Positions 1 to 16,581 of a DNA stretch of 64,000 nt are shown here, piece by piece. The stretch lies in the NCBI GenBank assembly GCA_034440575.1, contig JAOTOL010001550.1, positions 1,304,001 through 1,368,000 on the forward strand, given 5' to 3'. Both the position numbers and the translations under genes were made by a program. The stretch's first letter is position 1. Every line of letters starts with the position of its first letter. The notes beneath the pieces were generated by a model, which saw nothing but the letters and a program-made list of their open reading frames with translations, had not been told where the DNA came from and did no database searches. The stretch comes from Imbricaverruca yamaguchii (Eukaryota > Arthropoda > Thecostraca > Neoverrucidae).

Positions 1-1330
1 CAGCCTCCTTAACCAAAGACAGTGCTTTTCAGCCGGATAAATATACCGGTACGCTTTGCCTTCATATGCCTTTTGAACAGTCTTGACTTACTATTTAATT
101 GCACAAGTTCAACTTCCGCAGCGCCTAGATACTTATTAGGTAGTTGCATAGACAGCTTTGAGAACAAACTGCGCCGGAAAACAGAACTGTTGCGTCGGGT
201 TCAATCTCTGGACAGGGACAGGGCAATTCGTAGTTAATAGGACTTATCACGGTAATGTTAAATCCTCTTGGACTTAACATCGGGTGGTAGCCCTTTTCAC
301 CCCCGTCCCCTCGACCATAGCTACTAAATTGATTCGGCACGCTTCTGATACATGTGCTGAAACAAGATAAGTGCACATATGTCGGGATGGTAAGGAAAAC
401 CAAATGGAGTGGGAATGTCTGGAAGTAAAACGGCCTGATGATAAATATCGTCCAAACTCAATGACAGTCGTACCGTAAGCTATTTCCATAATTAGAGATG
501 TTTTTCTCAAATATTTGTCACCTACGCTCGTGGCCGAGTAGCAGGTTTTTTCACCTCTGGGCGTGACTGCCCGGCCAGGCGACACAGCCCCACCCACCCC
601 ACCCCACCCCCCGGATCTACACATCAAACAGCCGCTGTGACGGCCCAGCTGGCGACAATGCCTCCCACCAACCCCACCCCACCCCCCGGATCTACACATC
701 GAACAGCCGCTGTGACGGCCCGGCTGGCGACACTGTTTCGACCGTCCAAAGCTTAAGTTGTTACTTATTGCAAATGAAAACAATTTCACCGCCTCCTAGG
801 TGGGAACTGTTGGATTTGTTCTAGTTTCGAGGCCTTTTCACAAGCTGCTACCCTGTACTTCTCGAGACGCTAGGGTACAACTTCCCCACGTTTATGCAGG
901 ACATGAATTGAGCATAGTGATGAATGTCCTGCACTGCTAGGCTTTGCAATTTGCTGATAGCTTATATGGTGTCTATAATGGATGATGGTTGTGATGAAAC
1001 TATGAGTCTCTGTCAACATCCTCGCTGCGCTCCTCTGATACCATCTTCGCCCCAATTTTATCGTGCCAGTTGTCCCTTGATGTCATCAAGCTCCCACATT
1101 TCGTGAGGTCGTAATCCAACTGGGTGGCTGTCGACGCCACGGTATGAAACCCAACCTCTTTCGACGATGTGACGGTTGGTCATGGTGGTCGGGCCCCGTA
1201 TACACGTACCCTCCCGCTTCCTGCTAGGGACTTCTACTCAGCTGTCAAAGGTTATATTTTTGGTAAGTGGCAGACAAGCTGAAACTCTCTAACAAACAAT
1301 AAGTTCAAGACTGTAAAGCCCTGTATTGGT
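1..1330. other. No gene recognised
   Basis: Apart from the short tandem duplication at 560-735, I see no coding pattern, RNA gene or element end here. The short open frames on both strands resemble no family I know. Confidence 0.5.
560..735. repeat. 75-bp tandem duplication
   Basis: About two and a third copies of a unit of about 75 bp. The block with GGATCTACACATC and the following CAGCCGCTGTGACGGCCC recurs near 613 and 688, each time preceded by a run of CCCCACC. The minus-strand reading of the unit gives a repetitive Gly/Cys-rich peptide, which is an artefact. Confidence 0.75.
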
Positions 1331-1350
1331 GAGTGTGCTTAATCATCACA

Positions 1351-1560
1351 CCGAAACAGAGGCCACAAGTGTCCCTGTGTCGCCTGCGTTTGGGACATGC
1401 TCATGCAGCACACCGGCATCTCCTCGGTGGTGACTATACGCCACGGCGCCCGAGGTGCACCGCAGCAATGTCAGTGCGACACACTTTAGTATCGTGTCTC
1501 CGGCTTACCCTAGAACGGAGACGTCACTTTGGACGTTCCTCTGCCTCTCCCCGGGAAGTA
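1351..1560 (+). pseudogene. LINE C-terminal tail relic
   Basis: The translation contains LCRLRLGHAHAAHRHLLGG followed by a CxxxMSVRHTLVSC stretch and ERRRHFG. This is the pattern at the very C-terminus of ORF2 in Jockey/I-like LINEs, where a RLRxGHxxxTHxxLL motif precedes a zinc-binding CxxC...HxxxxC tail. The first cysteine pair looks degraded and no RT or endonuclease is attached, so this is a fragment. The family assignment rests on recalled motif similarity. A related tail is present on the minus strand at 38403-38735. Confidence 0.6.
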
Positions 1561-1650
1561 TTAGAGGATGAGTCCGACATTGCTCACTCGGGACAACTTT
1601 ATAAATTCCTCTTGGAAGTTAGATTTTCTGTGATTTACACCGGCCATTAG

Positions 1651-3494
1651 CACGCTGCTGTTCACGTGGCTAGTGTTACCCTAGGACAGATGTGGTACCG
1701 TCACTTATAGCTTGCTGCTTCATCTGATATGTACGTGCTTCTATGTCTAACTGACTGAGTTATAGGCGCTATATAACATATGCAGTCGATGCGCCCCTAA
1801 GCTACAATAACTAACTAACTGATAGTTGGTCACGTGGCAAAGCTGTATTCGACAAATTGGTTGCTTTCGCTTACCATCTCTTCATCGGTTTCACCGCGGA
1901 ACATCGCCTCATTTCCACCCCTCCTTTGCTATCCTGTGGAATGCATACCTTCGAATTCCTTCTCGATGAGTCTCTCCCCTTCCCAAGGAAATTTTCCAGA
2001 CCATGTAACCCATTTGTTGACCCTATATCCCCATCCCAGCAAACCACATCGTCAGCAGCTGCACACATCGACGTCTGTGCATCTACTAGCTGGAAATAGC
2101 CTCATATGCACATGCAGGAGTTTCATCAGTCATATTCTGATCCATCCATATACCCTTTGCCATCTCCTTCACTGTCTACTGACTGCACGGGGCGGTCGTC
2201 ACTACAGAACTCACCATTCGTGAGCATTCCTCACGGACGTTGTCCACACAGACGCCATCACCACCACGTAGTGACGCGGGCTTTTTCTGCTTCGTATCTC
2301 GCAGGCGCCTCTGGGGAGCACTGCGTTCGAGACCGTTCCATATTTGTTCAAGCTGGTGACTCAAGTGTTAGTGTTCGGCCGCCAGGTCATGACAGGCAGA
2401 CACTGTAGGCTAAGCGACGCTTTCGTGAGAACAGTCGTGGGTTCCTTGTTTGCGCAGTGGCTATTTAATTTTAGCTGGAAGCCATTCGACACGAGCCCAT
2501 CTTCCGATCATGCATACCAGAACGTTTCATGGAACGCAGTCGTTTCTTGCCAAGCCACCTTTCAGGGTGCTTAGCGACAGATTCATGTATCTGGCGACAT
2601 CGGGGTGTATGGATTGGGTCAGGCCTCTCAGCGCATTCGAGGGTGTATCAATAATGAATCTCTATTTGCACCCGGTATCCGTATTTGCAGCCTTCTCTTT
2701 ACTCGGTATCGTACTTACTCTCAAGCTACCAGGATGGTGTCATTGCTGCGGAATTCAACGTTTAGTGTTAATTGAAGTAGTAGGTTACCGTTTGAACTAA
2801 GTGTTCATTGAAGCTTGTCATTGAGCAAACACCAATAATATTTATGCTTGAGTCCGTTAGCCTCAACCATTAGGTGCTATTATTACACCTGGACGCGCAA
2901 ATAAGAGTTACAGCCCCGGGCACAGTGCCTGATAAACGTTCTGAACATGTGCATTCGCACTACTCAGGAAGCAGGTTTGAGTAGGATGGGCATTGACTCA
3001 ACGGACCACATGGAGGCCGTGTTCCAACAGATATAGCCTAATCATTGCATACTTGTGCAACTTCACTCTAAAGCCCGTGCCTGATTGTGATGGTATCAAC
3101 AAATGTGGTAGGTCCATGGAGCTTCCTTCGCCAATTTTCCTACACAGCAGGCCACAGGTTTCAATCTTCATGACAGACGAAATATCTGTATCACGGCAGA
3201 ATATGCTTCAGCTTATCCATGTTCCGAGCTTATGTTGACTCAAGCAATGATTCATACGAATAACATATTCATGTCAGTGACTTCTCTCATTTCGTCACAT
3301 TCAGAATACCACATTCTCACTTGATCACTTAGTCGCGTTGGAGGGTCCGCGCGAGTTAGCGGTAATCTGATGGCCACGACAGCGATCAGACATCGCATCT
3401 CCTCCCCCATGGGATGGTAGTGACGCGCCTACCATGACGCGCCACAGCAGCCCACTAGCCCAAGCCCACTAGCTGCTTCCAAGCTTACGGTTTA
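1651..3494. other. No gene recognised
   Basis: The open frames between 1834 and 2800 overlap one another on both strands, are rich in Ser/His/Pro, and match nothing I recognise. No clear repeat or element terminus was seen. Confidence 0.45.
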
Positions 3495-3715
3495 GCTAGC
3501 TCATGCTCACCCCTAGCTCATGGACAGCCATAATCCACAACCGTTTCCTAGCCCACGGCAGCCTCCGACCCACAGCCGCCTCCTAGTCCACGGTCCGCTC
3601 CTTAGCATACCGCCGCCTCCTGGCCCACAGTCGCCCCCTAGCCCACGGCCAACTCCTGATCCATAGCCGCCCCATATCCCACCGCCCGCCCCTAGCCTAC
3701 GGGCCGGCCCACGCA
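3495..3715. repeat. Degenerate 18-bp minisatellite
   Basis: About eleven diverged copies of an 18-bp unit close to ACGGCCGCCTCCTAGCCC. The period of 18 keeps one frame open on the minus strand, giving a Gly/Trp-rich peptide that I do not regard as a gene. Confidence 0.6.
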
Positions 3716-4287
3716 ATCGCCACCTATTATCCATTAAAATCGCAGTCTCGAGCGGCACGCTAAGCATTACATCGCGTTGCACCCCGTTCCTTCACGAGGG
3801 TAGGTAAGCCACCATCCTACCACCACTACGCGCTGCAATCCCCCTCTTGCTTTTCCTCCACCGTCACCATCAAATAAGATATCGGATTTGAACAGGGACT
3901 ACTGAAATAAATGGCGATTCCTGCACCATCCACGGTCTGTTTCAGCAAATAGCTTTCAATGTGACATTCTTCGCCTTTTACTTCTATCTCGCCATTCAGC
4001 TGGTAAAAACATCCTGTGTTGGATTACTTTTATCGCGCTTTGTGGTTTTGGAAAGTCCCCCAGGCGCCCAATGAACGTGAAACGGAACAAAGAATATTGG
4101 CAAGGAAATGTAGCGGTTCATGTTCCAGTGATTCTTCACCTTGCACATCTGGTAGCGACGTATAATGCCATTCACTTTCAAAACATTCCACAGTTGAGGC
4201 CACTGCTTTTATAGTCTGTCAATTATACCACCCGTTATGCTTATCATCTGTATTCAACCAAGGCTACGAGATCCCTCCTACGATGCA
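3716..4287. other. No gene recognised
   Basis: Unique-looking sequence between a minisatellite and a MITE. No coding or RNA signal was recognised. Confidence 0.45.
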
Positions 4288-5112
4288 CTAACCCTTCCCG
4301 TTTTTCCGGTCATATCCTCACACCCCGTCTCGCGGGGGTCGATAAGGACCCCTCCCTTTCTAATCTCCAAACTAAGCGCCGTACGAAAACGAAAGAGGCG
4401 TCATCGGAAAGCGCTCGACGAGTAGGGCCTGACGCCACCCAAAAATGCTCCCCCCGAAAGTGACGTCACTAGGTTGCATAGTTTTTCACAACTTACATCT
4501 GGATGTTTCTGGATCTGGGAGTTAATTTTTGGGGAGATTTGATTAAAAATACTTGGAATCAGAAAAAGAAAGCGAAATCGACTAGGACCATAACATTTTT
4601 TTGGCCACCAAAAAATGAACCTTTTTTAATCTTAGCACTGAGTCTTCAGGCTTTCTTTAATTTTCCTTCTCTAAACGGTACAGTGGATCGAAAATCGTTG
4701 TTGGAGGTCAGTTTGCTGCAATATAAAATGCTTCCTTTAGCCAGAATCTTAGATTTGAACTCTAATGGGCAAATATGCGAAACTAATAAGTAATCAAAAA
4801 CGTTAAAAAAAATCCTCCAGTGCGTTTTGTTTTATCCCTAAAGATAAACAAACCCTGAAAGTTGCATTCAAATATCTTTATCCATTAAAGCGTGACGACT
4901 GGTTGAACTTTTTTAAGGTGACCTCACTTGACCTTCACCAACTCGTTGACCCAAGATGACCTGACTTCACAATTTTGACACAACATGTCAACTTGATGTG
5001 GGAAAAGATATGCCATATTTCGGCGCGCTGCCGCGCGCCGTTCTTTCACTATCCGCGGAAAACCTTAGGGGGTCGTTAACAACCCCCCCCCCCCAGAGAC
5101 GGCGCGGGTTAA
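4288..5112 (+). mobile_element. TTAA-flanked MITE, copy A
   Basis: First of four copies of one family in this window. The right end reads GAGACGGCGCGGG followed by TTAA at 5109-5112. The left end is a decayed CTAA (4288-4291) followed by CCCTTCCCG. The body carries the shared blocks CTCACACCCCGTCTCG, ACGAAAACGAAAGAGGCGTC and GACGACTGGTTGAAC in the same order as copy C. TTAA target duplication with CCC-starting termini is the signature of piggyBac-type elements. At 825 bp with no open transposase frame, it is non-autonomous. The superfamily is inferred from the ends only. Confidence 0.75.
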
Positions 5113-8100
5113 TGCAAACACACACACACACACACATTTCGCCCAAAGCACAGGACACTTCCATACCAGTTGATCCATAACAATTGTGATTACAAGACAG
5201 TGAAGAGAAATGATGCGAATAAGTGCATGTTATGTTGTTTCAATTTTGTCATATTTTGAACCCACATATTATTTCCTGTATCGCTGAAGCTGCATGAGAG
5301 CTCCTGCAAGCTAAAAATAGAGTAGCACAAACTATTTCTAATGTACATGCTGGTACAACATACGGAACTTCTGGTGTTCCTTCGATACTCAAGTTTCGGG
5401 AAGGTTAATTAAGTGCAGCCCGTTCGTGATTTACCTTGGATAGATCAGCACAGGTCGCGAGTGTCTGTGAATGATGGCGGCAAGTATTTGGAAAAACATA
5501 TCACAATCGTCCAGGGAAATTGAACAGTCCGAAAAGGCAAGGGCGCGATGGCATATTTGTCCGAGCTCACCAACTCAGCCGGGGATACAGACGGTCGGTT
5601 GGTTGTCTGGCTATTGGTTACTGCCACGCATCGACTCGTAGTCATCGAGCGTCGCCAACTTGTTACGGCAAGTGGTCACGGACGAAAGTGCAAGACGGCT
5701 GGACTCAAAACCAAGCCATTCGGTCGGGAGCTGAGTAATGAGTGTCCTACCCCCACACCACTCGACCCCGGCGGATCGTTTCAGGCAGGCGCTAATGAAT
5801 TCATAGCTTCTAGATCCGCATTTGACCTCACTTACTCATACTAGGAAGCAAGAGGTTGGGAAGGGCCATCATTAAATGCGTACAGCAGCAAGGAACAGGA
5901 AGTATGTATGTATATGTATGTATATACCAGTATGTGGTACTAGCCTCGCGAAACATTTTTCTTGTGATGCTAACACCTACCTTGCAGAGCAAGAGACGGG
6001 AACAGCTTCGCTTGCCGTCATACATTTCGTGGAATGAACGAGCTTGCCTATGGGATTTGGCAAATCACGTCGGTGCACTGTGCGGGAACACCGAACGTTG
6101 CGAATCTGGGATGAAATGGCCTGGAGCTCAGGCGAGGGAGGGACGATGATGAGATCGTCGGCATTAATGACGCAGCTTAGCAGGTCATCTTGGTGGGGAA
6201 GGGGATGACATTTTGCAAGTGAGCTGGGATGCCGCGGGCGGTGTAGCGCCGGAACGCGGGCTCGTAGTCGCCAGGGCAGTCGGAAGACGAGGCAGGCATA
6301 AAAAAGATGTCGATATATTGACAGGCGGGAGGGAAGTTGGCCTTGGGCCGCGCTGTGGGAGCGCTAACTTTGGCGAAGTCATCGATTGGAGCGCAGGCTG
6401 AACGGAAGCCGAAACGGAGACGAAGATCGGAATAATACGTCTCGCATTGGGGATCCAATTAGTTACCGTCGGCTGTCAAAGAGAAGAAGCGACTGTTGAA
6501 GATTAATTTTAGTCATAGGATGACATCATGGGTCAACATTGACGAGGGCGGCGATCGATAATAACTTGGAGAGCCATCGGGTTTGGAGCGTGCACACAAG
6601 GGAATGACCCGGAAGATCGGAAGTGGGGGAGGGGTGCTGAGAAAGAGTATAAAGTATGGTCGCTTGCAACTTCGGCTGCCGAGTTCCGAGAAAAGCTATC
6701 GGAATCAGCGCTGATCTTAATATACCTAATGTTCAAGCTCAGGCGTACAGCTGGGATCTTCAATAGAAAGCCAATGTGCACCCACGCCGTCTCGGGGGTG
6801 TTTTTTGCACCCCTAAAGTTGTCCGCGAGTGAGGAATATGGCGACGCATAGCTCCACGTCGCTCTCAGTACCTTTTCCGAAGTCTTTCATGCGGTCGATG
6901 GGGAGGTTCAAACTTCTGGTAATGTAAGATTATTGACCTAGGTCAAGTTATTGAGGACCACCTCCAAAACAACCAACGATCGATAACTCGCCTAAATTGA
7001 AAGATATTGAAATCGAACTTCGTACGTCAGTGCAATTAGACAGTGTTTAGAAGTCGCATATATCGGACTTCCGCTTAATGTCATGTAAGTCACCTAATGT
7101 CACCCCCAATCTTACTCCAATTTCTTATTTTTTAAACACGGAGGGTCTTCTAATCCATTTTTTTACTAGGTATGAGCACAGACATTGAGAAGCTCATATT
7201 CATATTTGATTGACCTCCGTTGAGTGGCCTGGTGTCAGGCCAAAATAAAATCGTCTAGGTGGACAGAGCCTATTTAGGCGCTCGTGATTTAACGGCTTAT
7301 TTCAGCATAAGTAGTATCAAACATGTATGGCACGACCCACATTGCCCAATAGAACTGAAGCTACGAATCATAGTTCAGGTCAAGGTCATCCTAGGTCGTT
7401 GTCTTAGAATCATGATCACATAATCACAAATTGGTAGTGCCTACAACACGTCGGCCTTGGATTTATGTTTGGAGTTAGGTCAGTGACCTTAAGTCGCCGC
7501 CATTTTTGGCCTATAATGGACCAATGTGACTATTTTAAAGATTCGCTGTCCAATTACCTCTAAAATGACGTGTATCTTAACTCTTTGTCCTTATCGGAAA
7601 TGAAGATATGAAGTGTTATTGAAACGTCAATAGTTTTTAAAAACCGCCATTTCCGTTTATGCATTATTTTTCATAAAATGAGACCATTTACGGGCCCTAC
7701 TGATCCAGGGATTCCCAATGATGCTCGGTTTATGCTCATGTACCGCTTAGTTTGGAAGTTCAGAGGTGTCTTTTGCAACAGCAACAACAACAACCCGAGA
7801 CGGGGTTTGATGATTTAACCGCAGCATCATCCAAGTCTAACACGATGAGCATTGATGCTGCAGTAACGGAACATTGCGTCACCATCTGGAAATATTTAGC
7901 ACATGGTTGTTTAACATTTAAGGAAGCAACTGTTTCCAAAGCGTGCACACAATACGCATTACGGGGGTACGTGAACTCTTTCAATGCTGCACAACACCCA
8001 ATGCTTCAATGCTCGTTCAATGTTGGGGAGTCACTGCTCCTCTGTGTCGTACCCCCACCCCACCCTTCTGCTGCTGTGCCCTTGCCAAAGTGCATCCCGT

Positions 8101-8740
8101 ATTCTATGACTATTTGGAATATTATGATCAATTTAGCATCATTTTGTTTGATAAAAGCCAACGCTTTTGCGACGCTAGGAGACAACGTCCGGCAGACAGC
8201 AGCGTTCTCAGCTGAACTGCCTGCTATCAAAGTGAGGCTTTGGCGCTAGCCCACGGCCCGAACGACGGATTCTGAGGAGACAGGGAAGATATCCTGAAAG
8301 CTCCTGGTGTGATCACCGAATATAAATAGTCGGCGTAAAAGAGCCTGACCACATATTTGGAGGTGGTATGGGGACACGTCATAAGTAAATTTATGAAGAG
8401 TTTTTTCCAAAACACAGAGGGATCTCATCATAGCTCATCATCATATAGGTAACATAGTTCCTATTTATTTCTAGCAAGTCCTGAAGGACCTCTAGTGTAA
8501 AAAAGAATTAGACTAGCTAGCCTGCTCCCATCACGGTGCGGGACTTATAGTTGGCCGTCGACCATTCGTGATAGTTATCGTTGTGGCCAGCGCTACTTTC
8601 ATCTGTTCGGTGCGAGGGCCTGGTCGGTGGCGGACCGACCGATGGGTACTGCACAGCAGTGCCCCAAACGGGGGACGACCGGGTGGCGCGTCACCCAGCT
8701 ACCAATGGATAGTGGACAATACAATGTTCCACTTACTGCG
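5113..8740. other. No confident gene; scattered open frames
   Basis: A GT/GTAT microsatellite near 5900-5935 and one possible coding stretch on the minus strand (6177-6458, listed separately) are the only notable items. The 165-aa frame at 7752-8249, which begins with a polyglutamine run, looks like chance. Several AGGTCA/TGACCT-like words occur at 6940-7500 without an obvious arrangement. Confidence 0.4.
6177..6458 (-). CDS. Unrecognised Cys-containing open frame, possible exon or relic
   Basis: The frame of about 93 codons has protein-like composition (five cysteines, balanced charge, blocks such as PACQYIDIFFMPASSSDCPG) and a GC-rich third position. It has no ATG at the start and opens at TTG. 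I see no clear acceptor site ahead of it. It could be an exon of an unknown gene, a decayed transposon fragment or chance. I do not recognise a family. Confidence 0.2.
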   Translation of the reverse strand: MDPQCETYYSDLRLRFGFRSACAPIDDFAKVSAPTARPKANFPPACQYIDIFFMPASSSDCPGDYEPAFRRYTARGIPAHLQNVIPFPTKMTC

Positions 8741-9047
8741 GCTACAGCACCAACTTACATAGCTACAACACCAACTTACATAGCTACAACACCAACTTAC
8801 ATAGCTACACCACCAACTTACATAGCTACAACACCAACTTACATAGCTACAGCACCAACTTACATAGCTACAGCACCAACTTATATAGCTACAACACCAA
8901 CTTACATAGCTACAGCACCAACTTACATAGCTACAGCACCAACTTACATAGCTACAGCACCAACTTACATAGCTACAGCACAAACTTACATAGCTACAGC
9001 ACCAACTTACATAGCTACAGCACCAACTTACATAGCTACAGCACCAA
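8741..9047. repeat. 21-bp minisatellite
   Basis: About 14.6 copies of a 21-bp unit built on CAACTTACATAGCTACAGCAC, with an A/G variant in the last triplets and a few single substitutions. As the period is divisible by three, the + strand encodes a TPTYIAT heptad repeat and the minus strand a CCSYVSW repeat. Neither frame has convincing flanking coding sequence. Confidence 0.9.
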
Positions 9048-11486
9048 TGTGCTTCAATGTTGCACTCATCAGGCCGTCGTGCAGGCGACAATACCAGCTG
9101 CGGACTTTGCAACAACTTGCATGATAATCTTTCATCCAGGAACGTCATGTTGCGTACATTTGATATGGCTGAAGCCATCCCACCTTCCTTTTTCATCCAT
9201 TCCAACAAAGATTTCTACCATTCCAATGGTTTTGGAGGCGAAAATAATAAGCATTAGAGCACCAGTAGATATTGCAAGCAGACCTAGAATTGGTTTACAA
9301 TCCCTAATTTGTTGACTAAATGTCCCTTGTACGCACACCAGGACCGTGTTAATAGTTCACTGTTTAGGTGCTCTCATTTGCCATTGCTGGGCTGGTATTT
9401 CCCCTAACATTTCCAGAGGAAAACTTGTCAATTGGAAGTACACACAATCCTCCAAACAATAATTGCTGTTGTCTCTGACCACCATACATGAACAGTTCAC
9501 AAATATGATCATGCTATTACGTTGTGCACACAATTAGCGGCTCTGAATAAGAATGCAGGCAGTCATGGGTGCTTTGCGTTGCAAGCAACATAGTTCGATT
9601 AAAGCAATGGAAATTATACATTGTTTGGTATTCCGAGTGCGAAAAGCCTGTGCACCCACAGTGGTCAAGTCAAGTTCAATGAATACACCTGCATGTATGA
9701 TGTATGTATTTGTGAACGCAAAAAGAAACATCTACACGTGACGCATTTATAACTATTCCTAACTGTCATACTCACATTTAGCTATGTCGTTGCTATTATG
9801 ATTAAAATAAATTGAGTATGACGAAATAGTCAGTTATTTTAATGTATCTAAGTTGGTACACACGCAAAACGTCACCTTACTGTGTCCACACGATGCATCT
9901 ACCTATGGAGGCGTGAAGCTAATATTCCTGGCTTGACATGCACCACACTTCACCTTCTGATTATGCATAGTCAACGAAAATTGTCATATTTATGAGCACT
10001 AGCCGACCATGAAAGCCATCGCATGCAGAAATGCGGCTGGCTCCGGATTAACTTAGTTGATAGGGCGCTGATCTCCCGAATGGGGTTGAACCCACCTTGA
10101 CGAGGCGGTTTCGCTTCTCATATGCGCCTCCCGCGGTCGATATGTGGCCCGTCTGGGGCAGGCTGCTGGTAAGCGGCCATGAAGCCGAACGGCCGCCTTC
10201 GGGCAGACGACCGTGTAGACACGGTCAGGCATTGCCGGCTCGCCAAGCGCTGGCTGCGCCATTGCCAGTCGAATTGGGATTTAATGAGCGGCGGAGGAGC
10301 GCATGCTCCCCTGTGGGGAGTGTTTCTGAAACAATCCTTGAGGAAAATGATCGTGAAATGACAGATCCAACAAGTAACTTTTGTAGCAACGGTTCAGCAG
10401 TTTCTGGGATATGGCAGCTGGGGCTCCCACGACAGATTAGTCACCGATTTTCACCCTCATCTCTCGGATTTTTATGAACCTGACTTGTGCGATAATCAGG
10501 TGCTGCGAATGCGCCCGTGCAAGTTTACGCCGATCTGTTCAGTGGGTTTTGAGTTATAGCCTCGGGCAGTTTTGAAAGGTCACGCAGTGGTTATCTTCAA
10601 CGACCCGTATCTCATACACCGCCAGACATAAATGTATTTTTTGATACATTTTGTAGATCGCAGAAGTCAAGGAAATAATTTGAAAGTATCTGCCAAAAAG
10701 ATGTCATTTTGAGAAAATTGTTCATGGTCTTTTATTTCGGGACATTTCGTGACCCCTAGACAGTCAAAGCTGACATATATGAAGCCTCAGAAAGAAAGGT
10801 ACGCAAATCGTCTAACAAGATAAAAAGTAATACGGGTATTGTCCATAAAGACCACTTCCGAGGTAGTAAGACTGCCCGTCCGCGCTGTCGCTGTAGACGG
10901 CCGCAACGACAGCATGGCTCCCATACATAAAAAATATTCGCTCATGCTGCAAGCTGTTGTAGTTCAGTAAATGCATGTGACGTGTAGTTTTGCATTTGGT
11001 TTCCTCTGGGGGTTCAGGCAAGGGAGCGAATGCTGCTTTCCTTAAATCCGATGTACTCAGTCGCATAGATACCTATTTGTGTACTTTTGATGGGGCCTTG
11101 CCTTTTCCCACAAATTATTTCAACTGTTGACATTGGACGCGAGCATAGCTGTATATTTCTGAAACTTATTCGGGGAAATAATGCATGGAGGCAATGCGCG
11201 GGCGCAAATGGATTCGAGGCATACCACATGGGATCCCATATGGAAGGTTGGAATTATTTGGAGGGCAAAGCCAATTTGGGCTAGAGGGCAAGTGCCCTGT
11301 CAAAAGCATGCAAACCTCACCCCTGTGTATCGTTGACCTAGCGGTTAGCGCATCAGTCATAAGCTTTGTGTTCTGGTGGCATGCATGCATAAATACAGTA
11401 TCATCTTTCATTAGTACCAGCAAGAAACAATATTTCAGCATCAGTGGCGCAACTTTCACAACGCATATCTGGGGAGTGCTGATATG
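9048..11486. other. No gene recognised
   Basis: Contains the tRNA-like stretch at 10045-10100 and otherwise unrecognised DNA. A motif around 11200-11320 (a wording like GAATTATTTGGAGGGCAAAG followed by GCAAGTGCCCTGTCAAAAGC) recurs in diverged form near 12830-12930 and 21040-21115, suggesting an undescribed dispersed repeat. Confidence 0.4.
10045..10100 (+). ncRNA. tRNA-like relic, possible SINE head
   Basis: TTAACTTAGTTGATAGGGCGC resembles a diverged tRNA A box (consensus TGGCNNAGTNGG). About 20 nt further on, GGGGTTGAACCC resembles a B box. The 5' acceptor strand and a full cloverleaf are not evident, so this is more likely a decayed tRNA-derived SINE head than a tRNA gene. Confidence 0.3.
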
Positions 11487-11494
11487 CTCCTGAT

Positions 11495-12378
11495 CAGGGA
11501 TGCGGAGCCGGAGCCGGAACCGGAGCCCCCGGAGACAGAACATTTTGCCCGGAGCCGGAGCTGGAGCCGGAGCCGCCGGGACATGTTACTCGGAGCCGGA
11601 GTCGGAGCCGGAGCCGTCAAAAGCAGGGCGGCTCCGACTCAGAAAGTGGTGTAAATTAAACAAAATTAGCAAACATGAATGAACACATTATACCTAGTAT
11701 GGTATGGCATGGTATAAAAACACATTGTTAAAAGCAAAAATGCTTAAATGCGAGTAACATGTAAAAATATCATCAAATAATGGTATAATAACCAAGAACC
11801 ATATTCTAGCCTCAGTAGTCAATGCGATAGTTCCATGTTTAGTTTACTTAAATTCATTGTTTCCATCATCAACGGGTTGTTGTACATTATTAGAGATGAG
11901 GTCAAACATTACAATTTACAACAATAGTGTTCCTTGGACCGTTCACGGGATGGAGAGTGCTGTTGATTTGAGTTTCCCCTCTTCTGACTGTCCCAATACG
12001 GCACGAAGCGAGCGTCAGTTTATCAGGGCGTAACACCGAAAAGTGATTTGGGCTGGGGCGGGTGTTTATTTAAAGATAGATACAGGGTGTATATGGGACA
12101 GTTGCTTATAATTGCCTCAAGTTTGCGCCTCTGTGTGGTCGCGGCTAACTTTTTTTTACATTCCCCTAGCTCTTACTTAATGGATCGATCACGTTTGGGA
12201 TGTACGGAGCCGGATCCCGAGCCGCCGGAGCCGGTACATTTTGCCCGAAGCTGGAGCCGGAGCCGGAACCGCCGGGACGTTTTACTCGGAGCCGGAGCCG
12301 GAGCCGGAGCCGGGATACTTCCCCGGAGCCGGAGTCGGAACCGGAGCCGTCCAAAATTATACCGGCTCCGCATCCCTG
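11495..12378 (+). mobile_element. Non-autonomous hAT-type element
   Basis: Terminal inverted repeats of 17 bp, CAGGGATGCGGAGCCGG at 11495 and its exact complement ending at 12378, are flanked by a perfect 8-bp direct repeat CTCCTGAT (11487-11494 and 12379-12386). An 8-bp target duplication with CAGGG-type ends is the hallmark of the hAT superfamily. Next to each end is a block rich in GGAGCC hexamers (11500-11640 and 12200-12360), including a shared CATTTTGCCCG word. The two blocks lie in direct orientation relative to each other. The AT-rich middle has no transposase frame. The perfect target duplication suggests fairly recent insertion. Confidence 0.88.
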
Positions 12379-12386
12379 CTCCTGAT

Positions 12387-16139
<3,753 letters not shown>

Positions 16140-16581
16140 GCCCAACAGAGCCACAGTGCCGAGCTGCAGACGCTTTCATTGTACGTTGTGGGCGTTTACA
16201 TCCCAACAGTGCTGGCAATCAGACACCGGCCGGACCTGGTGGAAGCGCCGCACCACTTGTACGACCAGCTCGAGCGGCAGCGCCGCCACATGATCGACGA
16301 TGATCTGGCCAAAGTGCAGAGGAGACTACGGGAGCACCATGATGGCGAACCTTGAGGACGTCGTCCTCGGCATACTCGGGGACGAACGCCGAGAGATCCG
16401 GGCCCGAGCTATCCAGCTCATTGGTGAGGCCCGTCAGCGCCGGCAGCCTGGGCAGCCAGTCCTGGCCCACAAATGCCAGGAAATCAATCTCTGGGCCAGC
16501 AACTTCATGGGGTTGGTGGATTTGCAGCACCACCAGGCAGATATCGAGCCACCCCTGACCTACCAACTTGGCGGCGATTAG
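16140..16581 (+). pseudogene. Relic of a transposon-associated uncharacterised protein
   Basis: One frame gives LQTLSLYVVGVYIPTVLAI, then HHLYDQLERQRR. After a single frameshift near 16335-16345 a second frame continues with LEDVVLGILGDERREIRARA, INLWASNF, LVDLQ and EPPLTYQL. The order of these blocks (YxxVYxP...IK-like, LxxMLxDERxxIRxLAxxRI, INFxAxxYxxLIDW, EPPL) recalls a protein that recurs in arthropod genomes as uncharacterised, repeat-associated sequence. I know no function for it. The frameshift and the lack of a start indicate a dead copy. Confidence 0.45.

Noticed and set aside
7752..8249. 165-codon frame starting with polyglutamine
   Set aside because: CAG/CAA run at the start, otherwise no recognisable domain, overlapped by open frames on the other strand.
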